Of a stretch of 64,000 nt of DNA, positions 54,714-62,130 are shown piece by piece. Source of the stretch: T3Sed10-241 sp036796255 (GTDB lineage Bacteria; Bacteroidota; Bacteroidia; Flavobacteriales_D; Cryomorphaceae); the NCBI GenBank assembly GCA_036796255.1, contig DAIRDH010000010.1, positions 12,631-76,630 on the forward strand. Direction: 5' to 3'. The notes under the pieces were generated by a model. The model was not told the origin of the DNA. It was given only the letters and a program-made list of their open reading frames with translations, and ran no database searches. The first letter of the stretch is position 1. The number at the start of each line of letters is the position of its first letter. Position numbers and translations under genes: made by a program.

Positions 54714-55693
54714 TGTTGCTTGTAATTCGCAGCGATCATGGCATTGGTTTCCTTCAGGCCTTTGAATACCTCAAAAGTGCGGCCCTGGGTGCGCTGGGCG
54801 CCAAGGGCATTGGCGTAGTGCACTGCCCGGATGAAATCAGTGGAATTGCCCAACAGCCCAAAGCCAAGCCCTCCGGCAAAAGAGTCGCCACAGCCCGTGG
54901 TGTCCACCACATTGTCTACCCAGATGGCTTTGACCAATTCCTGGTGCAGCTCACCATTCTTTTTGAAAAATACAGCACTTCCATTAGAATCCAGCGTGAC
55001 AATGAGCGACTTGATGCCATGGTCAATGGCATGGGCTGCAAATGCTGGAAGGTGGCTGATGTCCTTCTCGTCAAATTCCTTCAGCGATTCCGGCTTGATT
55101 TCTTTGTCGAACCAGCAGCAATTGGACTCTTCAAGGTTCATTTTGAGCACATCAATATAAGGCAGCCACTGGTCGCGGTCTATCCAGAACTTCAGGAAGC
55201 GGTCGCCTTTGGTCGAGATGGCATTGGTGGGGCCATGCGCGTCGAATATGATGCTGCCCTTGCTGTTGGCTTTGATGTATTGCAAAGTTTCCAGGGGTAC
55301 CTCATAGTCGGTAATGGGCACGCATACAAAGGCTTCACAGTGCATCAATTCCTGTACATCTTGCGGGATGATGGGGTTCATAAAGCCCGTTTGCTTCTCA
55401 ATGCGGTTGTTTTGATCCACAAAGCGCAGGCGGATCACGTCGCCCTGATCGGCATAAGAAGTGATGTGGCTCACATCGATATTGGGGTAGTCGGCCAGGA
55501 TTTCCTTGACAGCGGCCTCATCGCGTTTGCGCACATGCGATACCAGGTGTACCGTGCCTTGCTCACCGAGCAGGCGCGACAAGCCAATGGCGGTATGCAT
55601 GGCACAGCCATATTTCTCAATGACTTCACCGTGGTGGGTGGTGATGTGGTCGCGGGGTATAGGGCCGAGCACGGCTACGTGGTGGTGGGGCAT
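54710..55693 (-). CDS. PfkB-family carbohydrate kinase
   Basis: 327 residues of the ribokinase fold. The C-terminal signature VVDTTGCGDSFAGGLGFGLL contains the catalytic Asp and anion hole. The N-terminal first motif is unusual: GEVIEKYGCAMHTAIGLSRLLG rather than the GG-rich form of ribokinase. The substrate may be a sugar or a nucleoside; with galM downstream a sugar is more likely. It has its own -7 box and starts the operon kinase - galM - small secreted protein. Confidence 0.9.
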   Translation of the reverse strand: MPHHHVAVLGPIPRDHITTHHGEVIEKYGCAMHTAIGLSRLLGEQGTVHLVSHVRKRDEAAVKEILADYPNIDVSHITSYADQGDVIRLRFVDQNNRIEKQTGFMNPIIPQDVQELMHCEAFVCVPITDYEVPLETLQYIKANSKGSIIFDAHGPTNAISTKGDRFLKFWIDRDQWLPYIDVLKMNLEESNCCWFDKEIKPESLKEFDEKDISHLPAFAAHAIDHGIKSLIVTLDSNGSAVFFKKNGELHQELVKAIWVDNVVDTTGCGDSFAGGLGFGLLGNSTDFIRAVHYANALGAQRTQGRTFEVFKGLKETNAMIAANYKQQ

Positions 55694-55732
55694 GGCATTG
55701 ACAGGATTGACGTTCTACGATCGATATGAAGG

Positions 55733-55740
55733 CAAATATA
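55733..55740 (-). promoter_or_regulatory. -7 promoter box (TATATTTG) of the kinase-galM operon
   Basis: A perfect minus-strand TAnnTTTG, 40 bases before the kinase ATG. Confidence 0.5.
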
Positions 55741-55934
55741 GCAGAACTTAGTGTAAAGAATACACCATACTAGACTGTCATAAGTGTGTGAAGTTCATTT
55801 GATGTAGCAATGATGAGGTATCGCGGATGTGGGTCTTGGTTAAAAATGCTGGCAACTAAAGGCAAGTTTCACGATACCAGCTTTGCCTGCTTCGAACAAA
55901 TTTCCACTTGATTCAGAGCCTCCCCTCCTTTTGC

Positions 55935-55942
55935 TATATTTG
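55935..55942 (+). promoter_or_regulatory. -7 promoter box (TATATTTG) before the BRO-N remnant
   Basis: A perfect TAnnTTTG 21 bases before the ATG of the decayed gene, with a TTG at 55908-55910 at slightly long spacing. The rest of the 55694-55962 region shows nothing clear. Confidence 0.4.
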
Positions 55943-55962
55943 ATCCTGGACACGCCGCAGCC

Positions 55963-56418
55963 ATGACCAAAGAAACAGCCATCAAAATTTTTGGGTAAAA
56001 GCAAATCAGGTCCCACTGGGATGATGATGTTGAAAAGTGGTATTTTTCAATTGTTGATGTGATAACTGCTTTGACAGCAAGCGTGAATCCTAATGCTTAT
56101 TGGCGTAAGCTGAAACAGAGATTGATAGCGGAGGGAAATAAAACCGTGAAAAATTGTCACGGGTTGAAAATGCTTGCAGCTGATGGCAAAATGCGCATGA
56201 CCGATGTCGCCGATACCGAACAACTCTTTCGCTTGATACAGAGCATACCTTCACCCAAAGCAGAGCCATTCAAGATGTGGCTGGCGCAGGTGGGCCGCGA
56301 GCGTATTGATGAAATTGAAGATCCCGAGCTGGGTATTGAACGCCTGATGGATACCTACCTCAAGAAAGGCTATAGCCCGAAGTGGATGCACATGCTCGCC
56401 TCTGGCGAGTGTGGATAA
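55963..56418 (+). pseudogene. BRO-N (phage antirepressor-like) gene, truncated
   Basis: Read from the ATG at 55963 the frame is MTKETAIKIFG, then an in-frame TAA (55996-55998), then KQIRSHWDDDVEKWYFSIVDVITALTAS...AYWRKLKQRL...MADT-like region...PKAEPFKMWLAQVGRERIDE...LKKGYSPKW. This is the BRO N-terminal domain found in phage antirepressors and in free-standing bacterial genes. After GYSPKW the sequence leaves the family pattern and stops at 56418, so the C-terminal half is missing too. A fragment could be translated from the GTG at 56059. Two small hairpins (56395-56409 and 56422-56434, the latter followed by TTTT) close it. It is likely a dead mobile-element or phage-derived gene. Confidence 0.75.
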
Positions 56419-56446
56419 CCTCAGCCTCTGGCTGTTTTATAAATCA

Positions 56447-57529
56447 TCAATCCCCCCTCATAATCTTATGCTGCCGGTTGATGCTCTCCTGATGCACAGC
56501 TTTAAGTACACCAGATATGAGCTCCTCGCTCAGGCCTTTGCGTTTGCCTTTGGCAATGCCTGTTTCGAGTATTTCGCCCCAGCGCGTGGTTTGCAAAATG
56601 GCGATGTTGTTGCGCTTCTTGAACATCCCAATACCATCGCTGAGCTTCATCCGCGCTTCGAGCAAGGCCAAAATCTCATCATCGATTTCATCGATTTGCC
56701 CGCGTAGGGCTTCGAGTGAGTCGAGGAAGTCGGCATCATCAGTGGTGGACTGGCGGTATTTGAGTTTCGACTTCATTTCCTTGTAAGCGACTGGGGTGAG
56801 CTGTTGCGCAGGGTCGCTCCAGGCCTCGTTGGGGTTTGGGTGCACCTCGAGCATAATTCCGTCATAGCTCAGGTCCAGCGCCTTTTGCGATACATCATAC
56901 AGCAACTCCCTGCTTCCGCAAATGTGGCTGCTGTCGCAAATGAAGGCCATATCGGGAAACTGACGCCTGAGTTCTATGGCAAGCTGCCACCTTGGTTGGT
57001 TGCGGTACTTGTCGGTGCCGCCGGTGCTGAAGCCTCGGTGTATCACGCCGAGCTGCTTAATGCCTGCGCGTTGGATGCGCTCAATGGCACCCATCCACAA
57101 CTTGAGGTCGGGGTTGATGGGATTTTTCACAAGCACAGGCACGTTGGCTCCCTGAAGGGCATCGGCTATTTCCTGCACGGAAAAGGGGTTGGTGGTGCTG
57201 CGCGCGCCAATCCAGAGCACATCGACGCCGTACTTGAGCGCCTCGTGCACGTGATGGGCATTGGCCACTTCGGTGCACACCTTGAGTCCGGTTTCTTCCT
57301 TCACACGGCGCAGCCATGGCAGGGCCTGTGTGCCATTGCCTTCAAAATCGCCGGGGCGGGTGCGTGGCTTCCACACCCCCGCGCGAAAGAGGTCAATACC
57401 GGCATCGGCAAGGTCGCGGGCTGTTTCCAGTACCTGCGCTTCAGTTTCGGCGCTGCAAGGGCCGGCTATCCAGTATGGGCGCGTGCCTTGTCCGCTGAAG
57501 AATGGTACGCTTGTCGTTTTTGTTTTCAT
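56447..57529 (-). CDS. Bifunctional DAHP synthase / chorismate mutase
   Basis: 360 residues. The first 265 form a type I beta DAHP synthase (WIAGPCSAETEAQV, FRAGVWKPRTRPGDFEG, VLWIGARSTTNPF, VLVKNPINPDLKLW, GVIHRGFSTGG, ICDSSHICGSR), the entry step of the shikimate pathway. The last 90 are an AroQ-type chorismate mutase (LEALRGQIDEIDDEILALLEARMKLSDGIGMFKK...), the step from chorismate to prephenate. The ATG at 57529 matches the usual N-terminus; the GTG at 57568 is less likely. It is the last gene of the pheA operon, so the first step and the branch step are expressed together with the terminal Phe/Tyr enzymes. Confidence 0.95.
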   Translation of the reverse strand: MKTKTTSVPFFSGQGTRPYWIAGPCSAETEAQVLETARDLADAGIDLFRAGVWKPRTRPGDFEGNGTQALPWLRRVKEETGLKVCTEVANAHHVHEALKYGVDVLWIGARSTTNPFSVQEIADALQGANVPVLVKNPINPDLKLWMGAIERIQRAGIKQLGVIHRGFSTGGTDKYRNQPRWQLAIELRRQFPDMAFICDSSHICGSRELLYDVSQKALDLSYDGIMLEVHPNPNEAWSDPAQQLTPVAYKEMKSKLKYRQSTTDDADFLDSLEALRGQIDEIDDEILALLEARMKLSDGIGMFKKRNNIAILQTTRWGEILETGIAKGKRKGLSEELISGVLKAVHQESINRQHKIMRGD

Positions 57530-57572
57530 GGCATTCAATGTAGGGTGAGGCCTTTGTAATGGCTTCACAATG

Positions 57573-58409
57573 TTACGAGATGATTCTCTTTATTTGGTTT
57601 GCTTCTGCTATAAGTTGGTGTAAGGCTTCCGGGTCGTCAGCTGTGAGGGCCGTTTTGAAAGCCCCGAGTTTTTCCATGTGCGCATCCAAAACACTGAGCA
57701 AATGTGCTTTGTTTTGCCTGAAAATCGGCACCCAGGTATGGGGCGCACTTTTGGCCAGCCGCACCGTGGAGGTAAATCCTCCCGCTGCAAGCTGAAAAAT
57801 GTCTTTTTCGTTTTGCTCCTTGTCGAGCACCGTAAGCGCCAGGGCAAAAGAACTGACGTGCGAAATATGCGAAACGAACGCTGCATGCATGTCGTGGGCT
57901 TCGGCGCTGTAGTACACGGTCTGCATGCCCATTTGGCCGAAAAGGCCTTCCACTAAAGCCACTGCCGCTGGAGAGGACGCTTCACGGGCGCAAATCACCA
58001 CAAATCGATTGGCAAACAAGCCCTCATGCGCCGCAGCCGGCCCTGAAAATTCTGTACCCGCCATGGGGTGGCAGGCCACAAACTGCGCCCGGCGCGCATT
58101 GCCCTGTACCGCTTCCAAAATTCGGCCTTTCGTAGAGCCGAGGTCTATCAGCACCTGGCCTTCACGCATTCGGTCGAGCACTGCGGGCGCCAGGCTTGCG
58201 ATGGCATCCACGGGCATGGCGAGCACGATGAGTTCCGCACCATCCACAATGTCTTCCCATTTGCCTTGCGCATGCACCAGCCCGCGCTCGAGGGCCTGCA
58301 TGGCGTGATCAGCTGAAGCATCGGCACCGGACACATGCCAGCCCAGTCGCTTGAGCTCCAGTGCAAAGGAGCCGCCAATCAATCCCAATCCGATTACGGC
58401 CGCCTTCAT
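57573..58409 (-). CDS. tyrA: Prephenate dehydrogenase
   Basis: It oxidatively decarboxylates prephenate to 4-hydroxyphenylpyruvate with NAD(P). 278 residues: Rossmann motif VIGLGLIGGSFALEL at the N-terminus, VLIDLGSTKG, the catalytic His region ACHPMAGTEFSGP and HDMHAAFVSHISHV, and the helical dimer domain. No ACT domain is present. The start overlaps the aminotransferase stop (ATGA), so it is coupled. Confidence 0.95.
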   Translation of the reverse strand: MKAAVIGLGLIGGSFALELKRLGWHVSGADASADHAMQALERGLVHAQGKWEDIVDGAELIVLAMPVDAIASLAPAVLDRMREGQVLIDLGSTKGRILEAVQGNARRAQFVACHPMAGTEFSGPAAAHEGLFANRFVVICAREASSPAAVALVEGLFGQMGMQTVYYSAEAHDMHAAFVSHISHVSSFALALTVLDKEQNEKDIFQLAAGGFTSTVRLAKSAPHTWVPIFRQNKAHLLSVLDAHMEKLGAFKTALTADDPEALHQLIAEANQIKRIIS

Positions 58410-59578
58410 ATCTCAACGCTTTTGAGCCGCTCCACGCGTTGCAGGGCGGCCTTGAGTTTGTGTTCATTGGCGCACAGCGAAATGCGCACATAGCGCTCGC
58501 CATTGCTTCCAAAAATGTGCCCCGGAGCGAGGAATACTTCTGCTTTGTGCAGCAGTTCCTCAGTGAGCTCCTCGGCGCGGGCGTACGTGGCTGGCACCTG
58601 AGCCCAAAGGAAGAGTCCGCTTTGATCGGTGGCGGCGGTGCAGCCCAGCTTCTGCAAAATTGTGAGGGCGAGCTCGCGTCGGCTGGCGTAAACCTCATTG
58701 AGCTCCACCATCCATTGAGGCCCAAGCTCCAGTGCTTTTACCGCCGCGACTTGCAAGGGCTTGAACATGCCGGAGTCCATGTTGCTTTTGAATTTGAGCA
58801 CGGTATCAATCACTTCTTTGCGACCCACCATCACCCCAATGCGCCAGCCTGCCATGTTAAAGGTCTTGCTGAGCGAATTGAGCTCCACAGCCACATTCAT
58901 GGCGCCTGGCTGGGCCAGGATGCTCAGCGGCTCGGGGTTGAGAATGGCATTGTAGGGATTGTCGTGGCAGAGCAGTATGCCATGCCTTTCGGCAAAAGCG
59001 ATGAGCGCCTGCAAATCCTGGGCTGAGGCCCTTGCTCCCGAAGGCATGTGTGGATAGTTGATCCACATGAGCTTCACTTTCGTCAAATCGGTTTTTGCCA
59101 AAGCATGCAAATCGGGCAGCCAGCCTGTTTCGGCATTCAGGTGGTAAAGGCGCACGGTGGCACCTGCCAATTTTGCGGCAGCGGCGTAAGTAGGGTAGCC
59201 CGGATTGGGGATAAGCACTTCATCACCAGCCTCAAGGTAGGCCATGCTGAGGTGCATGATGCCTTCCTTGCTGCCCATGAGCGGCAGTACTTCGTGCTCG
59301 GCATCGGGCTGGAAGTGGTAAAAGTTTTGGTACCATTTGGCGAAAGCCCGGCGCAGCTCGGGTAAGCCGCGGTAGCTTTGGTAGGCGTGGTTGTTCACAT
59401 TTGCGGAAGCGCTGTGCAAGGCAGCAATCACTTCAGGATGAGGCGGCAGGTCGGGGCTGCCTATACCGAGGTTGATCACGTCGCGGCCTGCGGCCTGCAT
59501 GGCTGCAATCTCGCGGAGCTTGTCGGCAAAGTAGTAGGTGCTCACCACGTCGAGGCGGCTGGAGGCTTTGATATCCAT
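58406..59578 (-). CDS. PLP-dependent aminotransferase (class I/II), probably aromatic
   Basis: 390 residues of fold type I. INLGIGSPDLPPHPEV at the N-terminus, GSKEGIMHL, NPGYPTY, WINYPHMPSGA, CHDNPYNAIL and the PLP lysine in LNSLSKTFNMAGWRIG are visible, and the final R of RISLCANE fits the carboxylate-binding Arg. By position between pheA and tyrA it should convert phenylpyruvate and 4-hydroxyphenylpyruvate to Phe and Tyr; sequence alone cannot exclude aspartate or other acceptors. Confidence 0.92.
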   Translation of the reverse strand: MDIKASSRLDVVSTYYFADKLREIAAMQAAGRDVINLGIGSPDLPPHPEVIAALHSASANVNNHAYQSYRGLPELRRAFAKWYQNFYHFQPDAEHEVLPLMGSKEGIMHLSMAYLEAGDEVLIPNPGYPTYAAAAKLAGATVRLYHLNAETGWLPDLHALAKTDLTKVKLMWINYPHMPSGARASAQDLQALIAFAERHGILLCHDNPYNAILNPEPLSILAQPGAMNVAVELNSLSKTFNMAGWRIGVMVGRKEVIDTVLKFKSNMDSGMFKPLQVAAVKALELGPQWMVELNEVYASRRELALTILQKLGCTAATDQSGLFLWAQVPATYARAEELTEELLHKAEVFLAPGHIFGSNGERYVRISLCANEHKLKAALQRVERLKSVEI

Positions 59579-59581
59579 GGC

Positions 59582-60430
59582 TTAGGCTTCGTGCTGCTGG
59601 CCGGGAGCATACACGCCGAGAATGGCGAGCTGCTCACAGCTGGTTGAGAAAATATTTTTGATCCATGCCGCATCCATGGGACTGTCGTGCTCTACATCGA
59701 TGTAAAAGCGGTAATGCCAGGAGGTGCCGACGATGGGCATGCTTTGAATTTTGCTGAGATTGAGCCCCGCCTTCTCAGCCGTGCCGAGCAGGCGGTGCAA
59801 TGCTCCCGGACTGTGGTCGAGTACAATGGAAAGGGATGCTTTGCGTCCTGCTGCTTGTTCATCCCGTTTTTCGATAAGCAAGAAGCGGGTATAATTTTGT
59901 GTGTTGTTTTCAATGCCCGGGGCGAGCATTTCCAGGCCGAAAAGCTCAGCAGCTAGGCTGCTGGCGATGGCAGCGCGGTGCTTGATTTGCTCCTTGGCAA
60001 TCAGCTCAGCACTCATTGCAGTATCATCACTTTCCACCAATTTCAGGTGGGGATGTTTGTGCAGGAAATTCTCGCATTGAGCCAGGGCCATGGGGTGGGA
60101 GTGCACCTCGCTGAGGTCATCCAGCGATTTTCCGGGAAGGGCCATCAAGTTCTGCCTGATGCGGAGAAACACTTCACCAGCGACTTGTACAGGGTAGTGG
60201 TCGAGCAAGGTGTAATTTCTCAAAATGCTGCCTGCCAGTGAGTTTTCAATGGCCATCACGCCCGCAGTATTTGCGCGCTCAGCTGCGTGCATTGCTACAG
60301 TGCGAAATTCGGTGCAGGGCAACAAGTCGTCGCCATCCATCACCCCAAAGCAGCGCGCTGCGATGTGGTGGAATGATCCGAGGCCTCCTTGTATGGCCAG
60401 TGCGGTGTGTATTTTCGTTTTTATTTCCAT
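59582..60430 (-). CDS. pheA: Prephenate dehydratase (monofunctional)
   Basis: It converts prephenate to phenylpyruvate. 282 residues: a PDT domain (ALAIQGGLGSFHHIAARCF, GVMAIENSLAGSI, NYTRFLLIE with the catalytic-type NxTRF) and a C-terminal ACT domain (SLSIVLDHSPGALHRLLGTAEKAGLNLSKIQSMPI) that usually mediates Phe feedback; the common ESRP motif is replaced by QSMP. The ATG at 60430 is directly after a terminator U-tract, and a Phe/Tyr-rich leader peptide lies upstream. It is the first structural gene of pheA - aminotransferase - tyrA - DAHP synthase/chorismate mutase. Confidence 0.95.
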   Translation of the reverse strand: MEIKTKIHTALAIQGGLGSFHHIAARCFGVMDGDDLLPCTEFRTVAMHAAERANTAGVMAIENSLAGSILRNYTLLDHYPVQVAGEVFLRIRQNLMALPGKSLDDLSEVHSHPMALAQCENFLHKHPHLKLVESDDTAMSAELIAKEQIKHRAAIASSLAAELFGLEMLAPGIENNTQNYTRFLLIEKRDEQAAGRKASLSIVLDHSPGALHRLLGTAEKAGLNLSKIQSMPIVGTSWHYRFYIDVEHDSPMDAAWIKNIFSTSCEQLAILGVYAPGQQHEA

Positions 60431-60454
60431 AAAAAAAGGCCCTCATCGGGCCTT
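60431..60454 (-). terminator. Intrinsic terminator (attenuator) directly before pheA
   Basis: On the minus strand AAGGCCC, a GATGA loop and GGGCCTT form a perfect 7-bp GC-rich stem (60448-60454 with 60436-60442), followed by T to 60431; the stem's own last two T belong to a run of seven. The pheA ATG follows at once. A competing pairing, GGGCU (60479-60483, starting in the leader stop codon) with GGCCC (60448-60452), would break this hairpin. Confidence 0.88.
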
Positions 60455-60482
60455 CAGTATTTGTACACCATATACAATAGCC

Positions 60483-60539
60483 CTACTGCACCCGACGGGT
60501 AAAGTAAAAGCTAAAATAGTTGAAGGTGCTTAGTGTCAT
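60483..60539 (-). CDS. Phe/Tyr-rich leader peptide of the pheA operon
   Basis: An 18-codon frame from ATG 60539 to TAG 60483-60485 encodes MTLSTFNYFSFYFTRRVQ. Six of the eight residues 6-13 are Phe or Tyr (F-N-Y-F-S-F-Y-F). It lies about 10-16 bases after a promoter and 28 bases before a terminator hairpin that precedes pheA. This matches the leader-peptide logic of E. coli pheA (PheL) attenuation: a ribosome stalled on Phe/Tyr codons would leave the GGGCU segment at the stop codon free to pair with the terminator arm and permit read-through, whereas a ribosome that reaches the stop would cover it. Composition, position and hairpin are seen directly; the switching is inferred. Confidence 0.85.
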   Translation of the reverse strand: MTLSTFNYFSFYFTRRVQ

Positions 60540-60556
60540 TTAAACAAAGTGAGTGA

Positions 60557-60588
60557 CGAATGTATGATAATTTTTTTCGGTTTGTCAA
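60557..60588 (-). promoter_or_regulatory. Promoter of the pheA leader (TTGACA, TACATTCG)
   Basis: On the minus strand TTGACA (60583-60588) is followed after 18 bases by TACATTCG (60557-60564), which matches seven of eight positions of the TAnnTTTG box. Transcription would start near 60550, just before the leader ATG at 60539. Confidence 0.6.
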
Positions 60589-60633
60589 GTTCGGGGATAA
60601 AAAATGTGCTGTGCACGGTTGAATCTCTTTACG

Positions 60634-61986
60634 CTACAGCACGAAATAGGTTTTAATATTGGTGAATTCCCTGATGCCTTCCGCACCCAATTCCCGCCCA
60701 TATCCAGAGATTCCTGTCCCACCAAAAGGCAAGCGCGGGTCTGATTTCACCATCTCATTAATGAATACCGCGCCATCCTTCAGCTCCCGCCCCCACTTTT
60801 TGGCGGCAGCCACGTCGCTGCTGCAAATGGTGGCGCCCAGGCCAAACTTCGAGCTGTTGGCGAGAAAAATGGCTTTTTCATCACTCTCGGCGCTGATGAT
60901 GGCGACCACGGGTCCAAAGGTCTCTTCGTCAAAGGTCGGCATCCCAGGCTGCACCCTGCTCAGCACCGTTGGTGCATAATGTGCGCCATTGCGGCTGCCT
61001 CCGCAATGCAATTTCGCACCCATGTCAAGGCTTTTGCGCACCTGGGTTTCGAGTTCTTTGGCCAGGTCGACCCGGGCCAATGGGCCCATCGCTACTTCGC
61101 GGTTCATAGGGTCGCCGGTTTTGATGGATCTTGCTTTTGCGCTAAGCCTTTCAGCAAATTCGTCAACGAGGGAGGCATAAACGATAAAGCGTTTTGCTGC
61201 AATGCAACTCTGCCCGTTATTTTGCATACGGGCCTTGAGGGCCAGCTCAACGGCGGCGTTAAGATCGGCATCGGCGAGCACGATAAAAGCATTGCTGCCG
61301 CCGAGCTCGAGCAATGATCTCTTCAGGTTGGCTCCTGCGATTTTCGCCACAGCTGCTCCTGCACCTTCGCTGCCTGTGAGGCTCACGGCCTTTACGTCGG
61401 CATGTTCAATCACTTGTTTTACAGAGCTGCTATTAATGGGCAGATTGATATAGCAGCCTTTTGGGTATCCCGCTTCCGCAAAAACGGACTCTATTTCGGC
61501 GGCACAGCCTTGTACGTTTGATGCATGCTTTACCATGGCCACATTTCCTGCCAGGATGGTGGGAACCGCAAAGCGAAGTGCCTGCCAGTAGGGAAAGTTC
61601 CATGGCATCACGCCAAGAATAATGCCCATAGGCTCGTATGCCACCCAGCTTTCGCTCGCATCGGTTTCAATTTGCTTGTCGGCGAGGTAATCTTCCGCAT
61701 GCCCCGCGTAGTGGCGGCATAGGCGAGCACACTTTTCGACTTCAGCCTCGGCCTCGGCGATGGGTTTTCCCATTTCCAGGGTGGCCAGTCGGGCGAGAGC
61801 ATCCTTTCGCTGCTCAAGTACATCAGCGAATTTAAGGGCGTATTTGCAACGCTCTTTCAGGTCAACTTTGCGCCAGCTTTGAAATGCCATTTTACTTTTG
61901 CCAATGGCCTCTCCGATTTGATCGGCTTTCCACTGGGCGTGGGTGGAAATGGCTTCTTGTGTATGTGGATTGATGGATTCAAACAT
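60634..61986 (-). CDS. NAD(P)-dependent aldehyde dehydrogenase, succinate-semialdehyde type
   Basis: 450 residues from the ATG of MFESINPHTQEAISTHAQ; the frame is open 20 codons upstream only from a TTG inside a hairpin. ALDH blocks are complete: GVMPWNFPYWQALRFAVP, VSLTGSEGAGAAVA, the Glu in LLELGGSNAFIVL, the catalytic Cys in NNGQSCIAAKRF and EETFGPVVAII. The short length and LELGGSNAF match the GabD/Sad-like succinate-semialdehyde dehydrogenases. No GABA transaminase is near, so the exact aldehyde is open. Confidence 0.93.
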   Translation of the reverse strand: MFESINPHTQEAISTHAQWKADQIGEAIGKSKMAFQSWRKVDLKERCKYALKFADVLEQRKDALARLATLEMGKPIAEAEAEVEKCARLCRHYAGHAEDYLADKQIETDASESWVAYEPMGIILGVMPWNFPYWQALRFAVPTILAGNVAMVKHASNVQGCAAEIESVFAEAGYPKGCYINLPINSSSVKQVIEHADVKAVSLTGSEGAGAAVAKIAGANLKRSLLELGGSNAFIVLADADLNAAVELALKARMQNNGQSCIAAKRFIVYASLVDEFAERLSAKARSIKTGDPMNREVAMGPLARVDLAKELETQVRKSLDMGAKLHCGGSRNGAHYAPTVLSRVQPGMPTFDEETFGPVVAIISAESDEKAIFLANSSKFGLGATICSSDVAAAKKWGRELKDGAVFINEMVKSDPRLPFGGTGISGYGRELGAEGIREFTNIKTYFVL

Positions 61987-62013
61987 GGTGATGGAGCTTT
62001 CTTCAAAAGTAAG

Positions 62014-62100
62014 CAGCCCGTTTGGCAATAGCCGGGCTGTTAACAAAATGAAAGATAAAGGTGCGGCAGGCTTGCGGGTTTAAATATTCCGACCCGCAAT
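62014..62100 (-). other. Structured 5' leader between aspS and the aldehyde dehydrogenase
   Basis: Two perfect hairpins lie in the 144-bp gap: 62073-62080 with 62093-62100 (8 bp) and 62014-62020 with 62033-62039 (7 bp), each with a 12-nt loop. Neither has a U-tract. They could end the aspS transcript or shape the dehydrogenase leader, which would start near 62109 from the -7 box at 62115-62122. Confidence 0.4.
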
Positions 62101-62114
62101 CCGCCAAGGCAAAA

Positions 62115-62122
62115 CAAATTTA
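62115..62122 (-). promoter_or_regulatory. -7 promoter box (TAAATTTG) of the aldehyde dehydrogenase
   Basis: A perfect minus-strand TAnnTTTG just after the aspS stop codon, giving a leader of about 120 nt with two hairpins. Confidence 0.4.
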
Positions 62123-62130
62123 CAGCAGTT

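Noticed and set aside
54638..55729. 363-codon plus-strand frame opposite the PfkB kinase gene
   Set aside because: The kinase on the other strand carries the full DTTGCGDSFAGG signature and a coupled neighbour; the plus frame has no recognisable domain.
60457..60471. Mini frame M-V-Y-K-Y before pheA as leader peptide
   Set aside because: Five codons only, it lies within the likely antiterminator region; the upstream 18-codon frame is far richer in Phe/Tyr and better placed.
60451..60530. CCUUCA (leader codons 5-7) pairing with UGAAGG as the antiterminator before pheA
   Set aside because: The 6-bp match is real, but stalling at the Phe codons would cover CCUUCA and so favour termination during starvation, the opposite of the expected logic. 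The GGGCU/GGCCC pairing fits better.
61987..62046. Leu-containing upstream frame before the aldehyde dehydrogenase as a second leader peptide
   Set aside because: It is in frame with the gene, starts with TTG inside a hairpin, and has no terminator with U-tract after it, so there is no attenuator architecture.
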